From CAVQFO01 sp963711725 (lineage in GTDB: Bacteria; Pseudomonadota; Gammaproteobacteria; Nitrococcales; Aquisalimonadaceae): a stretch of 64,000 nt of DNA. Positions within the stretch are counted from its first letter, which is position 1; each line of letters opens with the position of its first letter. Positions 17,637 through 25,953 of the stretch are shown in pieces. The notes beneath the pieces are model-generated. The model worked only from the letters and a program-made list of their open reading frames with translations, did not search any database and was not told the origin of the DNA. Where the stretch lies: the NCBI GenBank assembly GCA_963711725.1, contig CAVQFO010000024.1, positions 124,001-188,000 on the forward strand, in the 5' to 3' direction. A program made the translations under genes and the position numbers.

Positions 17637-19367
17637 ATGGGCAACGAGTCATATTCCCTGGCACTGACGGGTAGCGGCGGCAGCGGCGTGATGACCGTCG
17701 GCCAGATGGTCCTGCACGCCGCCGCGCAATCCGGCTGGTACGGCCTGATGGGGCGCGCCTTCGGCCCCCAGATCCGCGGCGGCGAGGCCGCGGCGCTGTT
17801 GCGGCTGTCCATCAACCCCGTGCAGTGCGGAGACGATGCCTACCAGCTGCTGCTGGCTTTCGACTGGGGCAACATCGAACGCTTCGCGGACGAAATCCCC
17901 CTGGCGGAATCCAGTGTTGTCCTTGCCGATCCGGCCCAGGGGGAAATCCCCGAGGTCATCGCCCGCAGCGGCGCGCGAATCCTTACGGTGCCCCTGACGG
18001 AGACGGCCAAGTCCATAGACGGCGGTCGTGTGAACATGGTCGGCCTGGGCGTGGTCGCGGGGGTGCTGGGGCTACCCAGGGCACCGCTTGAAGAGCGCAT
18101 CTGCGCGGTGCTCTCGGGCAAGGGAGAAGCCTCCCAGGCCGCCGCGCTGGCGTGCCTGACCGCGGGCCTGGCCCTGGCCACCGATGTTCCGGACGTCGCG
18201 CACCTGGCCGAGCCCCGGCAAACCACCGAGCCGCGCTGGAACATCAGCGGCAACGAAGCGGCGGGGCTGGGCGTGCTGCGGGCGGGCGTGCGTTTCTGCG
18301 CGGCCTATCCCATCACCCCCGCCACCGACGTGCTGGAATGGCTGGCCCCCAATCTGCCGCGGGTCGGAGGTGCGCTGGTTCAGGCCGAGGACGAACTGGC
18401 ATCGATCAATATGTGCATCGGCGCCTCCTTCGGCGGAACGCCGTCCGTCACGGCCACCTCGGGCCCGGGTCTGTCCCTGATGACGGAAGCGCTGGGCCTG
18501 GCGGTGGCCTCGGAGACCCCACTGGTGGTCATTGACGTGATGCGCGGCGGGCCGTCCACCGGCATTCCCACCAAATCGGAACAATCGGACCTGAACATCG
18601 CCGTGTACGGCCTGCACGGCGACGCGCCCCATCTGGTGCTGGCGCCCAACGGGGTGGACGATTGCCTGTTCACGGCCCAATGGGCCGTTCACTTGGCCGA
18701 ACAGTTGCAGACCCCAACCATCGTCCTCAGCGACCAGTTCATGGGCCAGGCTCGCGCGGTGCTGGACCGTCCTCCCGAGGCCGGATTCAAGGCGGCCCGG
18801 GTCCGGGCGGAAGCCGGCGAGGGCGAATACCACCGCTACGCGGTCACCGCCGACGGCATCTCCCCCATGGCGATCCCGGGGACGCCGAACCGGGAGTACA
18901 CCGCCGACGGACTGGAGCATAACGACACGGGCACGCCGTCCGCCCAGGCCGTTCACCACCAGGCCCAGCTCGAAAAACGCAGCCGCAAGCTGCGCAACCA
19001 CGACTACGGCGAGTCCTGGGCGGATGTCGAAGGAGACGGCGAAATCGCCGTCATCACCTGGGGCTCCACCACGCAAGCGGTTCGCGAAGCCCTGGCGAGG
19101 GCACGCTCGAAAGGGCTGTCCGCCCGCCTGGTTTCATTGCGCCTGCTGTTTCCCGCCAGACCGGAGGCCCTCGCCTCGGCTTTGGCCGGCGTGGACCGTG
19201 TCCTGGTGGTCGAACAGAGCCATGAACAACAGTTCCTGCACTTCCTGCGCGCCTGGTACCAGCTGCCGGAGGAGGTTCATACGCTGTCCCGGCCGGGGCC
19301 GCTGCCTCTGCGACCCGGTGAAATCCTCGCGCAACTGGACTTGCTGGCCGAAGGAGTCCCCGCATGA
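17637..19367 (+). CDS. korA: 2-oxoacid:ferredoxin oxidoreductase, fused gamma/alpha subunit
   Basis: Protein of 576 residues. Residues about 1-190 are the gamma domain (LTGSGGSGVMTVGQM, FGPQIRGGEAAALL) and residues about 200-576 the alpha pyrimidine-binding domain (GNEAAGLGVLRAGV, AYPITPATDVLEWL, TSGPGLSLMTEALGLA). With KorB it should oxidise a 2-oxoacid, most likely 2-oxoglutarate, to the acyl-CoA with reduction of ferredoxin; substrate choice is inferred from the KorA-type fusion. The ATG at 17637 begins the conserved gamma domain; the frame is open further upstream without homology. The stop overlaps the KorB start by 4 nt. Confidence 0.9.
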   Translation: MGNESYSLALTGSGGSGVMTVGQMVLHAAAQSGWYGLMGRAFGPQIRGGEAAALLRLSINPVQCGDDAYQLLLAFDWGNIERFADEIPLAESSVVLADPAQGEIPEVIARSGARILTVPLTETAKSIDGGRVNMVGLGVVAGVLGLPRAPLEERICAVLSGKGEASQAAALACLTAGLALATDVPDVAHLAEPRQTTEPRWNISGNEAAGLGVLRAGVRFCAAYPITPATDVLEWLAPNLPRVGGALVQAEDELASINMCIGASFGGTPSVTATSGPGLSLMTEALGLAVASETPLVVIDVMRGGPSTGIPTKSEQSDLNIAVYGLHGDAPHLVLAPNGVDDCLFTAQWAVHLAEQLQTPTIVLSDQFMGQARAVLDRPPEAGFKAARVRAEAGEGEYHRYAVTADGISPMAIPGTPNREYTADGLEHNDTGTPSAQAVHHQAQLEKRSRKLRNHDYGESWADVEGDGEIAVITWGSTTQAVREALARARSKGLSARLVSLRLLFPARPEALASALAGVDRVLVVEQSHEQQFLHFLRAWYQLPEEVHTLSRPGPLPLRPGEILAQLDLLAEGVPA

Positions 19368-20218
19368 TGGACGCCAGAACTGAAACCAAACTCAAGGCCA
19401 AAGACTTCAAATCCGGCGTCAAACCCGTCTGGTGCCCCGGCTGCGGTGATTTCGGCGTACTCAACGCCATCACCAAGGCCCTGGCGGCACTGGAACTGGC
19501 ACGGGAAAACGTGGCGCTGATCTCCGGCATCGGCTGCTCCTCGCGGCTTCCCGCCTACGCAAGCACCTATGGCTTTCACGGCGTTCACGGCCGCGCGCTC
19601 GCGGTCGCCACAGGCCTGGCGGTGAGCCGGCCGGAGCTGACCGTACTCGCCCTGGGCGGTGACGGCGACGGCTTCTCCATTGGCGGCAATCACTTCCTGC
19701 ACGCCTGCCGACGCAACGTGAACTTTACCTATGTGGTCATGGACAACGCCGTTTACGGCATGACCAAGGGCCAGGCCTCGCCCACCACCGAGCCGGACTG
19801 GCACGGCAGCAAGCTCACCCCGGACGGCACACATATCGCCTCCTTCCGGCCGCTGGAGATCGCCCTGTCCGCCGGCGCCGGCTTCATTGCGCGGGGCTTT
19901 TCCGGGGATCCCAACGGCCTGGCGCATCTGATCGCCCAGGGCATTGAATACCCGGGGTTCGCATTTATCCAGGTTCTCAGCCCCTGCATTACCTACCGCC
20001 CGGAACAGATGGAGTACAAGAACGTCGTCCAGGAAGGTTTCGAACCCACCGACGACCGCCGCCAAGCCTTCATCCGCCTGCTGGACGACGACCACATGAC
20101 CACAGGCGTTGTCTACCGCGGCCGCGCCCCGGCCTACCAACCCGACAGCGCCCCGGCGGCCAGCCTGGAAGCCATTTCCTCGCGCTTCGCTGTCGACGCC
20201 CCGAGGGAGGAGTCATGA
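19364..20218 (+). CDS. korB: 2-oxoacid:ferredoxin oxidoreductase, beta subunit
   Basis: Thiamine-diphosphate-binding subunit of 284 residues. WCPGCGDFGVLNAITKAL carries a CxxC pair, GIGCSSRLPAY the third conserved cysteine, and GDGDGFSIGGNHFLHACRRN the TPP/Mg loop (GDG...N), followed by DNAVYGMTKGQASPTTEP. It forms the active complex with KorA. ATGA overlaps join it to both neighbours. No ferredoxin gene is adjacent, so the electron acceptor is encoded elsewhere. Confidence 0.92.
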   Translation: MMDARTETKLKAKDFKSGVKPVWCPGCGDFGVLNAITKALAALELARENVALISGIGCSSRLPAYASTYGFHGVHGRALAVATGLAVSRPELTVLALGGDGDGFSIGGNHFLHACRRNVNFTYVVMDNAVYGMTKGQASPTTEPDWHGSKLTPDGTHIASFRPLEIALSAGAGFIARGFSGDPNGLAHLIAQGIEYPGFAFIQVLSPCITYRPEQMEYKNVVQEGFEPTDDRRQAFIRLLDDDHMTTGVVYRGRAPAYQPDSAPAASLEAISSRFAVDAPREES

Positions 20219-20721
20219 AAACACTGGAAGTATTCCTGGCCCACGCGGTCACCGTGGAAGAAGAGGCTGCCGACCGCTACGACGAATTGGCCGCCGCCAT
20301 GGAAGTTCACCACAACGAGGACGTGGCCGCCCTGTTCCGCCGCATGGCGGGTTACTCCAGGCGCCATCTGGCCGAAGCCACCGAGCGGGCCCAGCGCGCG
20401 GGCGGCCTGCCGGAACTCAAGCCCTGGGAATACCAATGGGGCACCGGCGAGAGCCCGGAGAGCGGCCCCGTGGAGGCATCCCACTACCTCATGACGCCGC
20501 ACCACGCTTTGCAGCTGGCCATGAAGGCGGAGCGCGGCGCGCGTGATTTCTACGCCGGCGTCGCAGGTCGTGTGGACGACCCCGTTATCCGGGCGGCCGC
20601 CGAGGAATTCGCCGAAGAGGAAGCCGAACACGTGGCCGAACTGGAACGTTGGCTGGAACGCTATCCGGAACCCAGGCCCGGCTGGGACGAGGACCTGGAC
20701 CCACCGGTGTCCGTGGACTGA
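20215..20721 (+). CDS. ferritin-like (rubrerythrin-type) di-iron protein
   Basis: Four-helix protein of 168 residues. VEEEAADRYDELA near residue 15 and EEFAEEEAEHVAELERWL near 137 provide the E-x6-Y and E-x2-H metal-ligand helices of rubrerythrins; YSRRHLAEA provides the middle pair. It has no C-terminal rubredoxin domain. It overlaps the korB stop by 4 nt (ATGA), so it is translated with the oxygen-sensitive oxidoreductase; a role in peroxide or oxygen protection of the iron-sulfur enzyme is a reasonable inference but untested. Confidence 0.82.
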   Translation: MKTLEVFLAHAVTVEEEAADRYDELAAAMEVHHNEDVAALFRRMAGYSRRHLAEATERAQRAGGLPELKPWEYQWGTGESPESGPVEASHYLMTPHHALQLAMKAERGARDFYAGVAGRVDDPVIRAAAEEFAEEEAEHVAELERWLERYPEPRPGWDEDLDPPVSVD

Positions 20722-20740
20722 CGCGGCGACGGCGGGCAAA

Positions 20741-21706
20741 ATGGCGGCCACCCGAGCCGCCACGGACGAGAAACCGTTGCCTGGACCCCGCTATCCCCTG
20801 CTGCGCTGGCTGATCGCCCTGCTCCTGCCCGTCCTGCTCGTAGCCTGGGTCTCGTGGGCGGTGGGTTGGAAGCCACTGCTCTCGGCCTGGACCTCCATGC
20901 CGGCGGACACCCTGGCCTTGGCCGTCGCACTGGTCGCCCTGAGCTACCTGGCACGCGCCCTGCGCGTCTACGACTACTTCATCGAGGAGACGCGGGGACG
21001 GTTCCCCGCCACCTTGCGCCTGAGCCTGTTGCACAACACGGCCAACAACCTCCTGCCCATGCGCGCCGGCGAAATGGCCTTCCCGCTGCTGATGAAACGC
21101 TACTTCGGCCAAAGCCTCGCCCGTAGCGGCCTGTCGCTGTTCTGGATCCGCCTGCTGGATCTTCACCTGGTGGGCCTGGTCGCCCTGATCGCCCTGTACC
21201 TGGACCGGCGCACGACGCTGTATCTGCTGTTGCCCGCCGCCTGGATCGCCGGCCTGGCCCTGGCGCATCTGGGCCGTGGCTGGCTGTGGGGCGTACTCGC
21301 CGACCGACCCGGGCGGATTGCCGGACTGATGCGCACCGCGCTGGCGGAGATGCCCCATGAACCCGCCCGGATCATCCGCATCTGGGGATGGACGGCCCTG
21401 AGCTGGGGCTTCAAGTTCGTGGCCTTCGCGCTAGTGGTGGGCCACTTCATCAATATCCCGCTCTGGGAATCGCTGATCGGCATCGTCGGTGCCGAGCTCA
21501 GCAGTGTGCTTCCCATCCACGGCGTGGCGGGCGCCGGGAGCTACGAAGCCGCCATGACCATCGCCCTGCTGCCCCTGGGAGTCTCCCAAAGCGCCGCACT
21601 GACCGCCGCCGTGAACCTGCATCTGTTCTTGCTGGGGTGTACCGTGCTGCTGGGCGGACTGGGATGGTTCATTCCGGCGCCGCCGCGGCACGCGGCATCG
21701 ACCTGA
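20741..21706 (+). CDS. UPF0104/LPG-synthase-type membrane protein
   Basis: Integral membrane protein of 321 residues with about 8 helices. LLHNTANNLLPMRAGEMAFPLLMKRYFG and LPIHGVAGAGSYEAAMTIALLPLGVS match the two conserved stretches of the lysylphosphatidylglycerol-synthase transmembrane family (the domain without the catalytic synthase part). I chose the ATG at 20741, just after the ferritin-like gene; the frame is open upstream but overlaps that gene. Its function in lipid translocation or glycolipid synthesis is uncertain. Confidence 0.75.
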   Translation: MAATRAATDEKPLPGPRYPLLRWLIALLLPVLLVAWVSWAVGWKPLLSAWTSMPADTLALAVALVALSYLARALRVYDYFIEETRGRFPATLRLSLLHNTANNLLPMRAGEMAFPLLMKRYFGQSLARSGLSLFWIRLLDLHLVGLVALIALYLDRRTTLYLLLPAAWIAGLALAHLGRGWLWGVLADRPGRIAGLMRTALAEMPHEPARIIRIWGWTALSWGFKFVAFALVVGHFINIPLWESLIGIVGAELSSVLPIHGVAGAGSYEAAMTIALLPLGVSQSAALTAAVNLHLFLLGCTVLLGGLGWFIPAPPRHAAST

Positions 21707-21718
21707 CGGCGGGGCGTG

Positions 21719-21896
21719 AGCTCCCCTCGCCCCTTGTGGGAGAGGGGCCGGGGGAGAGGGGAATCCATTGACCGCGCGAAGCGCGACTCTTCCACAGCGG
21801 CGCAATGCCCTCGCGCCTTTTGGGATTGTGGCGGGGAGAGAGGCGGGTCAATTGACCTCCTTGCGGCGCAATGCCCTTCGGTTATTGCGCCCTACG
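21719..21896. repeat. intergenic repeat cluster (CTCCCC/GGGGAG palindrome and REP-like units)
   Basis: Three noncoding repeats: CTCCCCTCGCCCCTTGTGGG with the following GAGAGGGGCCGGGGGAGAGG at 21720-21759, a partial GGCGCAATGCCCTCGCGCC unit at 21799-21817, and a full hairpin GGCGCAAT (21865-21872)/ATTGCGCC (21884-21891) followed by CTACG. The last is the same unit as at 11334. No gene is seen from 21707 to 21971. Confidence 0.65.
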
Positions 21897-21971
21897 GGTT
21901 CCTGGCGTTCTTGGTTCCCTTGGCGAGAAACAATCAGACGCCGGCGAATCCGATGTCGCGCCGCCAAGCGC

Positions 21972-22211
21972 CTACCGCATAGCGATGGCCGGTTCCATGT
22001 TCAACTCGCCGTCGGGCTCCAGCACGCCGAGCTGGCTGCCATCACCGCTTTTCAACACCACCGTAATGTCCTGGAACAACGGCCGGCGCACAAAGGCGAT
22101 GCACCAACCGAAATTCTCCCACTTGCGCAGTTCCAGGCGCTGATCCATGGTCAGCCGGCCGTCCAGATCGCCCGGAACCGGCGCTGCGCCCTCGCGTCTC
22201 TCCTTATCCAT
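21972..22211 (-). CDS. small conserved hypothetical protein
   Basis: A protein of 79 residues starting MDKERREGAAPVPG. It has a near-ideal ribosome site, AAGGAGGAGCA, directly before the ATG. The middle, RKWENFGWCIAFVRRPLFQD, and the end, VLEPDGELN, look like a conserved gammaproteobacterial small-protein family that I know only as hypothetical. There is no signal or membrane helix. It is divergent from the glycosyltransferase operon. Function is unknown. Confidence 0.7.
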   Translation of the reverse strand: MDKERREGAAPVPGDLDGRLTMDQRLELRKWENFGWCIAFVRRPLFQDITVVLKSGDGSQLGVLEPDGELNMEPAIAMR

Positions 22212-22290
22212 TGCTCCTCCTTCGTTATTGTTTTCGTTCCCGATAGTAATTTTAGCAATTTCGCGGCCATCCGCTTCCGTCCGCCCCCGC

Positions 22291-22319
22291 ATGGCATTCC
22301 CAAGGCCAGTGCGTATAAT
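22291..22319 (+). promoter_or_regulatory. sigma-70-type promoter for the glycosyltransferase operon
   Basis: ATGGCA (4 of 6 matches to the -35 consensus) at 22291-22296, 17-bp spacer and a perfect TATAAT at 22314-22319, 42 nt before the ATG at 22362. Confidence 0.6.
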
Positions 22320-22361
22320 GCGGCCTTCACGGCATTTCCCCGTTCCACAGCGTGTTAGCTC

Positions 22362-23411
22362 ATGGCCGAACCGGTGCACAACAAAAGCCTGTCCGTTGTC
22401 ATCCCCATGTATGAGGAAGTGGAGAACGCCGCGCCGTTGCTTGCGCGCGTTCACGAAGGCCTCAAGGACTACCCAGGCGCGTGGGAGCTGATTCTGGTGG
22501 ATGACGGCAGCACCGACGGCACGCCGCGGGTCCTGCGGGAAGAGGCCAGGAACTACGGCAAGCACGTGCGCGTGGTTCAACTCCGCCGCAACTTCGGCCA
22601 GACCGCCGCCATGCAGGCGGGCATCGACGCGGCCCGGGGCGAGTTGATCGCCACCCTGGACGGCGACCTGCAGAACGACCCCGCCGACATTCCCGCCATG
22701 GTGGAACAACTGCTGGAGCGCGACCTGGATCTGCTCCAGGGCTGGCGCAGGGAACGCCAGGACAACTGGCTGCGCAAGTTCCCCTCGCGCATCGCCAACC
22801 GCCTCATCGGCCGGGTCACGGGCGTGCGCCTGCACGATTACGGCTGCTCGCTGAAGATCTACCGGGCGGAGGTGCTCAAGCAGGTCCAGTTGTTCGGGGA
22901 GATGCACCGGTTCATCCCGGTATGGGTCGCCAGCGTAACCTCGCCGGCGCGCATCGGCGAGACCGAGGTGCGCCACTACGCCCGCACCGCAGGCCAATCC
23001 AAGTACGGCATCTCCCGCACGTTCCGGGTCATCCTGGACCTGCTGGCGGTGTTCTTCTTCCTGAAATACCGCAGCCGGCCGGGGCATTTCTTCGGCTCCA
23101 TCGGCTTGGTGTTCGGCTTCATCGGCGGGCTCATCATGGCTTGGCTGGCGGTGGTGAAGTTCGGCTTCGACGAGGACATCGGTTCAAGGCCCCTGTTCTT
23201 CATCGGTATCCTGCTGGTGGTGGCCTCCATCCAGTTCCTCACCACGGGCGTGCTGGCGGAGATGGTCAGCCGCACCTTCTTCGGCTCCTCGGCCACGGGC
23301 GGCCCGCACAGCATCGCCTCCAGCGACGAGGGCTACGATGACGGCTGGCATCCGGCCGGCAAACCCGACGCATCGCCAGGGAAGACTTCGCGTGAATCGG
23401 AAACCACTTGA
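22362..23411 (+). CDS. GT2 polyprenyl-phosphate glycosyltransferase (ArnC/DPM1-like)
   Basis: Membrane-associated family 2 glycosyltransferase of 349 residues. The GT-A domain (about 8-230) shows SVVIPMYEEVENAAPLL, LVDDGSTDGTP, and the metal-binding DGDLQNDPADIP. Two C-terminal helices (about 232-258 and 266-300) anchor it. It should transfer a sugar from a nucleotide donor to undecaprenyl phosphate, supplying the lipid-linked donor used by the GT39 enzyme encoded next. It overlaps that gene by 20 nt. Confidence 0.9.
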   Translation: MAEPVHNKSLSVVIPMYEEVENAAPLLARVHEGLKDYPGAWELILVDDGSTDGTPRVLREEARNYGKHVRVVQLRRNFGQTAAMQAGIDAARGELIATLDGDLQNDPADIPAMVEQLLERDLDLLQGWRRERQDNWLRKFPSRIANRLIGRVTGVRLHDYGCSLKIYRAEVLKQVQLFGEMHRFIPVWVASVTSPARIGETEVRHYARTAGQSKYGISRTFRVILDLLAVFFFLKYRSRPGHFFGSIGLVFGFIGGLIMAWLAVVKFGFDEDIGSRPLFFIGILLVVASIQFLTTGVLAEMVSRTFFGSSATGGPHSIASSDEGYDDGWHPAGKPDASPGKTSRESETT

Positions 23412-24966
23412 CCAGTATCTGCTCTCGGGCTGGTTCATCGCACTGGCCCTGCTGATCACGTTCTACCTCTGCATCGGCTTTGTGCCGCTGTTCGATCTGG
23501 ACGAAGGGGCGTTCGCGGAAGCCACCCGGGAGATGCTGCACAGCGGCTATTACCTGATGACCTATCTGGATGGGGCGCCGCGCTTCGACAAGCCCATCCT
23601 GATCTACTGGTTCCAGGCCGTCTCGGTGCTGGCCTTCGGCAAGAACGAATTCGCGTTCCGCCTTCCTTCGGCCGTGGCGGCCACCGTCTGGGCCCTGGCA
23701 TTGTTCCAGTTCGTAAAACCCCGCCTGGGCCGGGACACCGCCGCGGTGGCCACTCTGGTGATGTGCAACGTGCTGGTGGTGTCCATCATCGGCAGCGCAG
23801 CCACGGCAGACGCGCTGCTGAACATGTGGCTGGCGCTGATCTTCTTCGACATCTATCGCTACTACGAACAGCCCTCGCGGCGCCACATCTGGCGGGTCTA
23901 CTTCTGGTTCGGTTTCGCCATGCTCACCAAGGGGCCGGTGGGCATCCTCCTGCCGCTGGTGGTGAGCCTGGTGTTCTTCGCCGGCAGCAAGGCCATGAAG
24001 CCGTGGCTGCGGGCGGTATTCAACCCCGTGGGCTGGCTGATCTTCCTGGTGGTGGCACTGCCCTGGCACCTGGCGCTGTATTTGGACCAAGGCCCGGCAT
24101 TCTTCCGGGCGTTCTACCTGAAACAGAACCTGGGTCGATTCTCCTCCACCATGGAAAGCCATGGCGGCAGCGTTTTCTACTACCTATGGGTTCTGCCGCT
24201 GTCACTGCTTCCGTTCACCGGCTGGCTGATCCGGATTCTCGCCCGGTTCCGCCAGGGACTGGCCGATCCGCTGGACCGCTACCTGTGGTGCTGGTTCGGC
24301 GTGGTGTTCGTGTTCTTCTCCCTGTCGCAGACGCAGTTGCCCCACTACATGCTCTACGGCGCCACGCCACTGTTCATCCTCATGGCGCGCCACCGCGAGG
24401 CCCTGCGCAGCCGCTGGCTGGCCTTCGTTCCTGCCGTGTTGCTCCTGGTGTTGTACCTGTTTCTGCCGGAATTGGTCGCCTTCGCCGCGCAAAAGGCCAA
24501 GCACAGCTATGAAACCGCCCTGCTGGCGCGAGGCCCGGAGGTGTTCGGCTGGGTTTACCGGGCCATCGTCGGTACCTGCCTGGCGCTGGCGGTAGCCGCG
24601 GCCATCGCCTGGCGCAAGCATTCGCCGTGGCTGGTACTGACGGCCGTCGGCGTGCTCGCCTCCGTGGCCCTGAACGGCGCGGTGATGCAGGCGGCCGGGG
24701 CCCTTCAGCAAGCCCCGGTGAAAGATGCCGCCGCCGAGGCGAAGATGCTGAATCTGCCCACGGTGGCCTACCGCATCCGCATGCCCAGCTTCAGCGTCTA
24801 CCGCGGCGCGATCACCCCTCACCGTGAGCCCAAACCGGGCGAGCTGGTGTTCACGCGCATAGACCGGGTGGCCGAGCTCAAGGACATGTTCCCCGGCGGC
24901 CGGGTCGGCATGGTCTTCAGGGAAGGAGGTATCGTGCTGCTGAAGATCCGGAGCGCCGGTGGCTGA
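23392..24966 (+). CDS. GT39 (ArnT-like) glycosyltransferase
   Basis: Polytopic inner-membrane transferase of 524 residues, about 12 helices. FDLDEGAFAEATREMLHSG in the first periplasmic loop carries the acidic pair typical of GT-C enzymes, and RFDKPILIYWFQA follows as in ArnT/PMT. It uses polyprenyl-phosphate sugars to modify lipid A or another periplasmic acceptor. The GTG at 23392, with AGGG upstream, gives a short N-terminus before the first helix; the longer reading is buried in the upstream gene. It forms an operon with the GT2 and PAP2 genes. Confidence 0.85.
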   Translation: MNRKPLDQYLLSGWFIALALLITFYLCIGFVPLFDLDEGAFAEATREMLHSGYYLMTYLDGAPRFDKPILIYWFQAVSVLAFGKNEFAFRLPSAVAATVWALALFQFVKPRLGRDTAAVATLVMCNVLVVSIIGSAATADALLNMWLALIFFDIYRYYEQPSRRHIWRVYFWFGFAMLTKGPVGILLPLVVSLVFFAGSKAMKPWLRAVFNPVGWLIFLVVALPWHLALYLDQGPAFFRAFYLKQNLGRFSSTMESHGGSVFYYLWVLPLSLLPFTGWLIRILARFRQGLADPLDRYLWCWFGVVFVFFSLSQTQLPHYMLYGATPLFILMARHREALRSRWLAFVPAVLLLVLYLFLPELVAFAAQKAKHSYETALLARGPEVFGWVYRAIVGTCLALAVAAAIAWRKHSPWLVLTAVGVLASVALNGAVMQAAGALQQAPVKDAAAEAKMLNLPTVAYRIRMPSFSVYRGAITPHREPKPGELVFTRIDRVAELKDMFPGGRVGMVFREGGIVLLKIRSAGG

Positions 24967-25016
24967 CGCGGGTCGGGCAACGGCTGAGCGCCGCATTCGC
25001 CTCGCTCAAGGCGGAC

Positions 25017-25820
25017 TTGGCGGCTGCGTCCGCCGCGCCCGCGCCCGGCCACGCCGCCTGGCTGGCCACGATTATTCTGGTTTCCGGCATCGCGCTGGCC
25101 GTACTCATGGCGGTCGGCGGCTACCACGGCGTCTTCCTTCCCCTGAATCGGTGGGGTGAAAACCTTCCGCCCGCCCTTTGGGCGAACTTCACGTCCATGG
25201 GCGATACCCTGTTCGCCCTGGCGATCTTCCTGCCCCTGGCCCGCCGGAATCCGGAGGTGGTCTGGGCCGCTATGCTGGCCGCCGTATTTGGCGCCTTGTA
25301 TGCCCATCTCCTCAAGCACGGCCTGGACACCGCTCGCCCGCCGGCAGTGTTCTCCGGCCGGGATATCCACATCATCGGCCCGGCTCACACCCACGGCGGA
25401 TTCCCTTCGGGGCATACGGTCACGGCCTTTACCGTGGCGGGGGTATGGATTTGCTACCTGCGCTCGGGGCTGGCTCGGGCCGCCTTGGTGGCGTGGGCCT
25501 GCGTGGTGGGCCTGAGCCGCGTTATGGTGGGCGTGCACTGGCCGGCGGACGTACTGGCTGGCGCGTGCGGCGGAACCGTTTGCGTGTGGCTGGGCGTTGC
25601 CTTGGCTCGACGCTGGCGATGGGGCCTGCGGCCCGGACCGCATCTGTTTTTTGTGGGCCTGCTGGTGGTCGCGGCGGTAATGCTCTTCGATCATGACGGC
25701 AAATACCATGACGCCATCTGGCTGGCCCGCTTCACCTCCGTGGCGGCACTGATCGGCGGTCTTGCCGAGTATCTGCGCGCCGACCGCCGCATCAAAGGGT
25801 CTGCATCGGCATCGACCTAG
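25017..25820 (+). CDS. PAP2-family phosphatase
   Basis: Membrane phosphatase of 267 residues with about six helices. The three-part PAP2 signature is complete: KHGLDTARPPAV, GGFPSGHT and GLSRVMVGVHWPADV with the catalytic histidines. It probably dephosphorylates undecaprenyl pyrophosphate or another lipid phosphate, recycling carrier for the GT2/GT39 pair upstream. The start is uncertain: TTG at 25017 is given; the frame stays open upstream across the end of the GT39 gene. Confidence 0.82.
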   Translation: MAAASAAPAPGHAAWLATIILVSGIALAVLMAVGGYHGVFLPLNRWGENLPPALWANFTSMGDTLFALAIFLPLARRNPEVVWAAMLAAVFGALYAHLLKHGLDTARPPAVFSGRDIHIIGPAHTHGGFPSGHTVTAFTVAGVWICYLRSGLARAALVAWACVVGLSRVMVGVHWPADVLAGACGGTVCVWLGVALARRWRWGLRPGPHLFFVGLLVVAAVMLFDHDGKYHDAIWLARFTSVAALIGGLAEYLRADRRIKGSASAST

Positions 25821-25953
25821 GAGCCCTTCGGACTTGGCGGGATCAAGACGATAGAGGGCGAGGGTTGATTATTGATCGTTTGCGGCGAATTGGGGTCGCC
25901 AGTCAATGCAACGAATCGGGAATATCCACTTCTGTCGCGCGGCCGATTCATGC

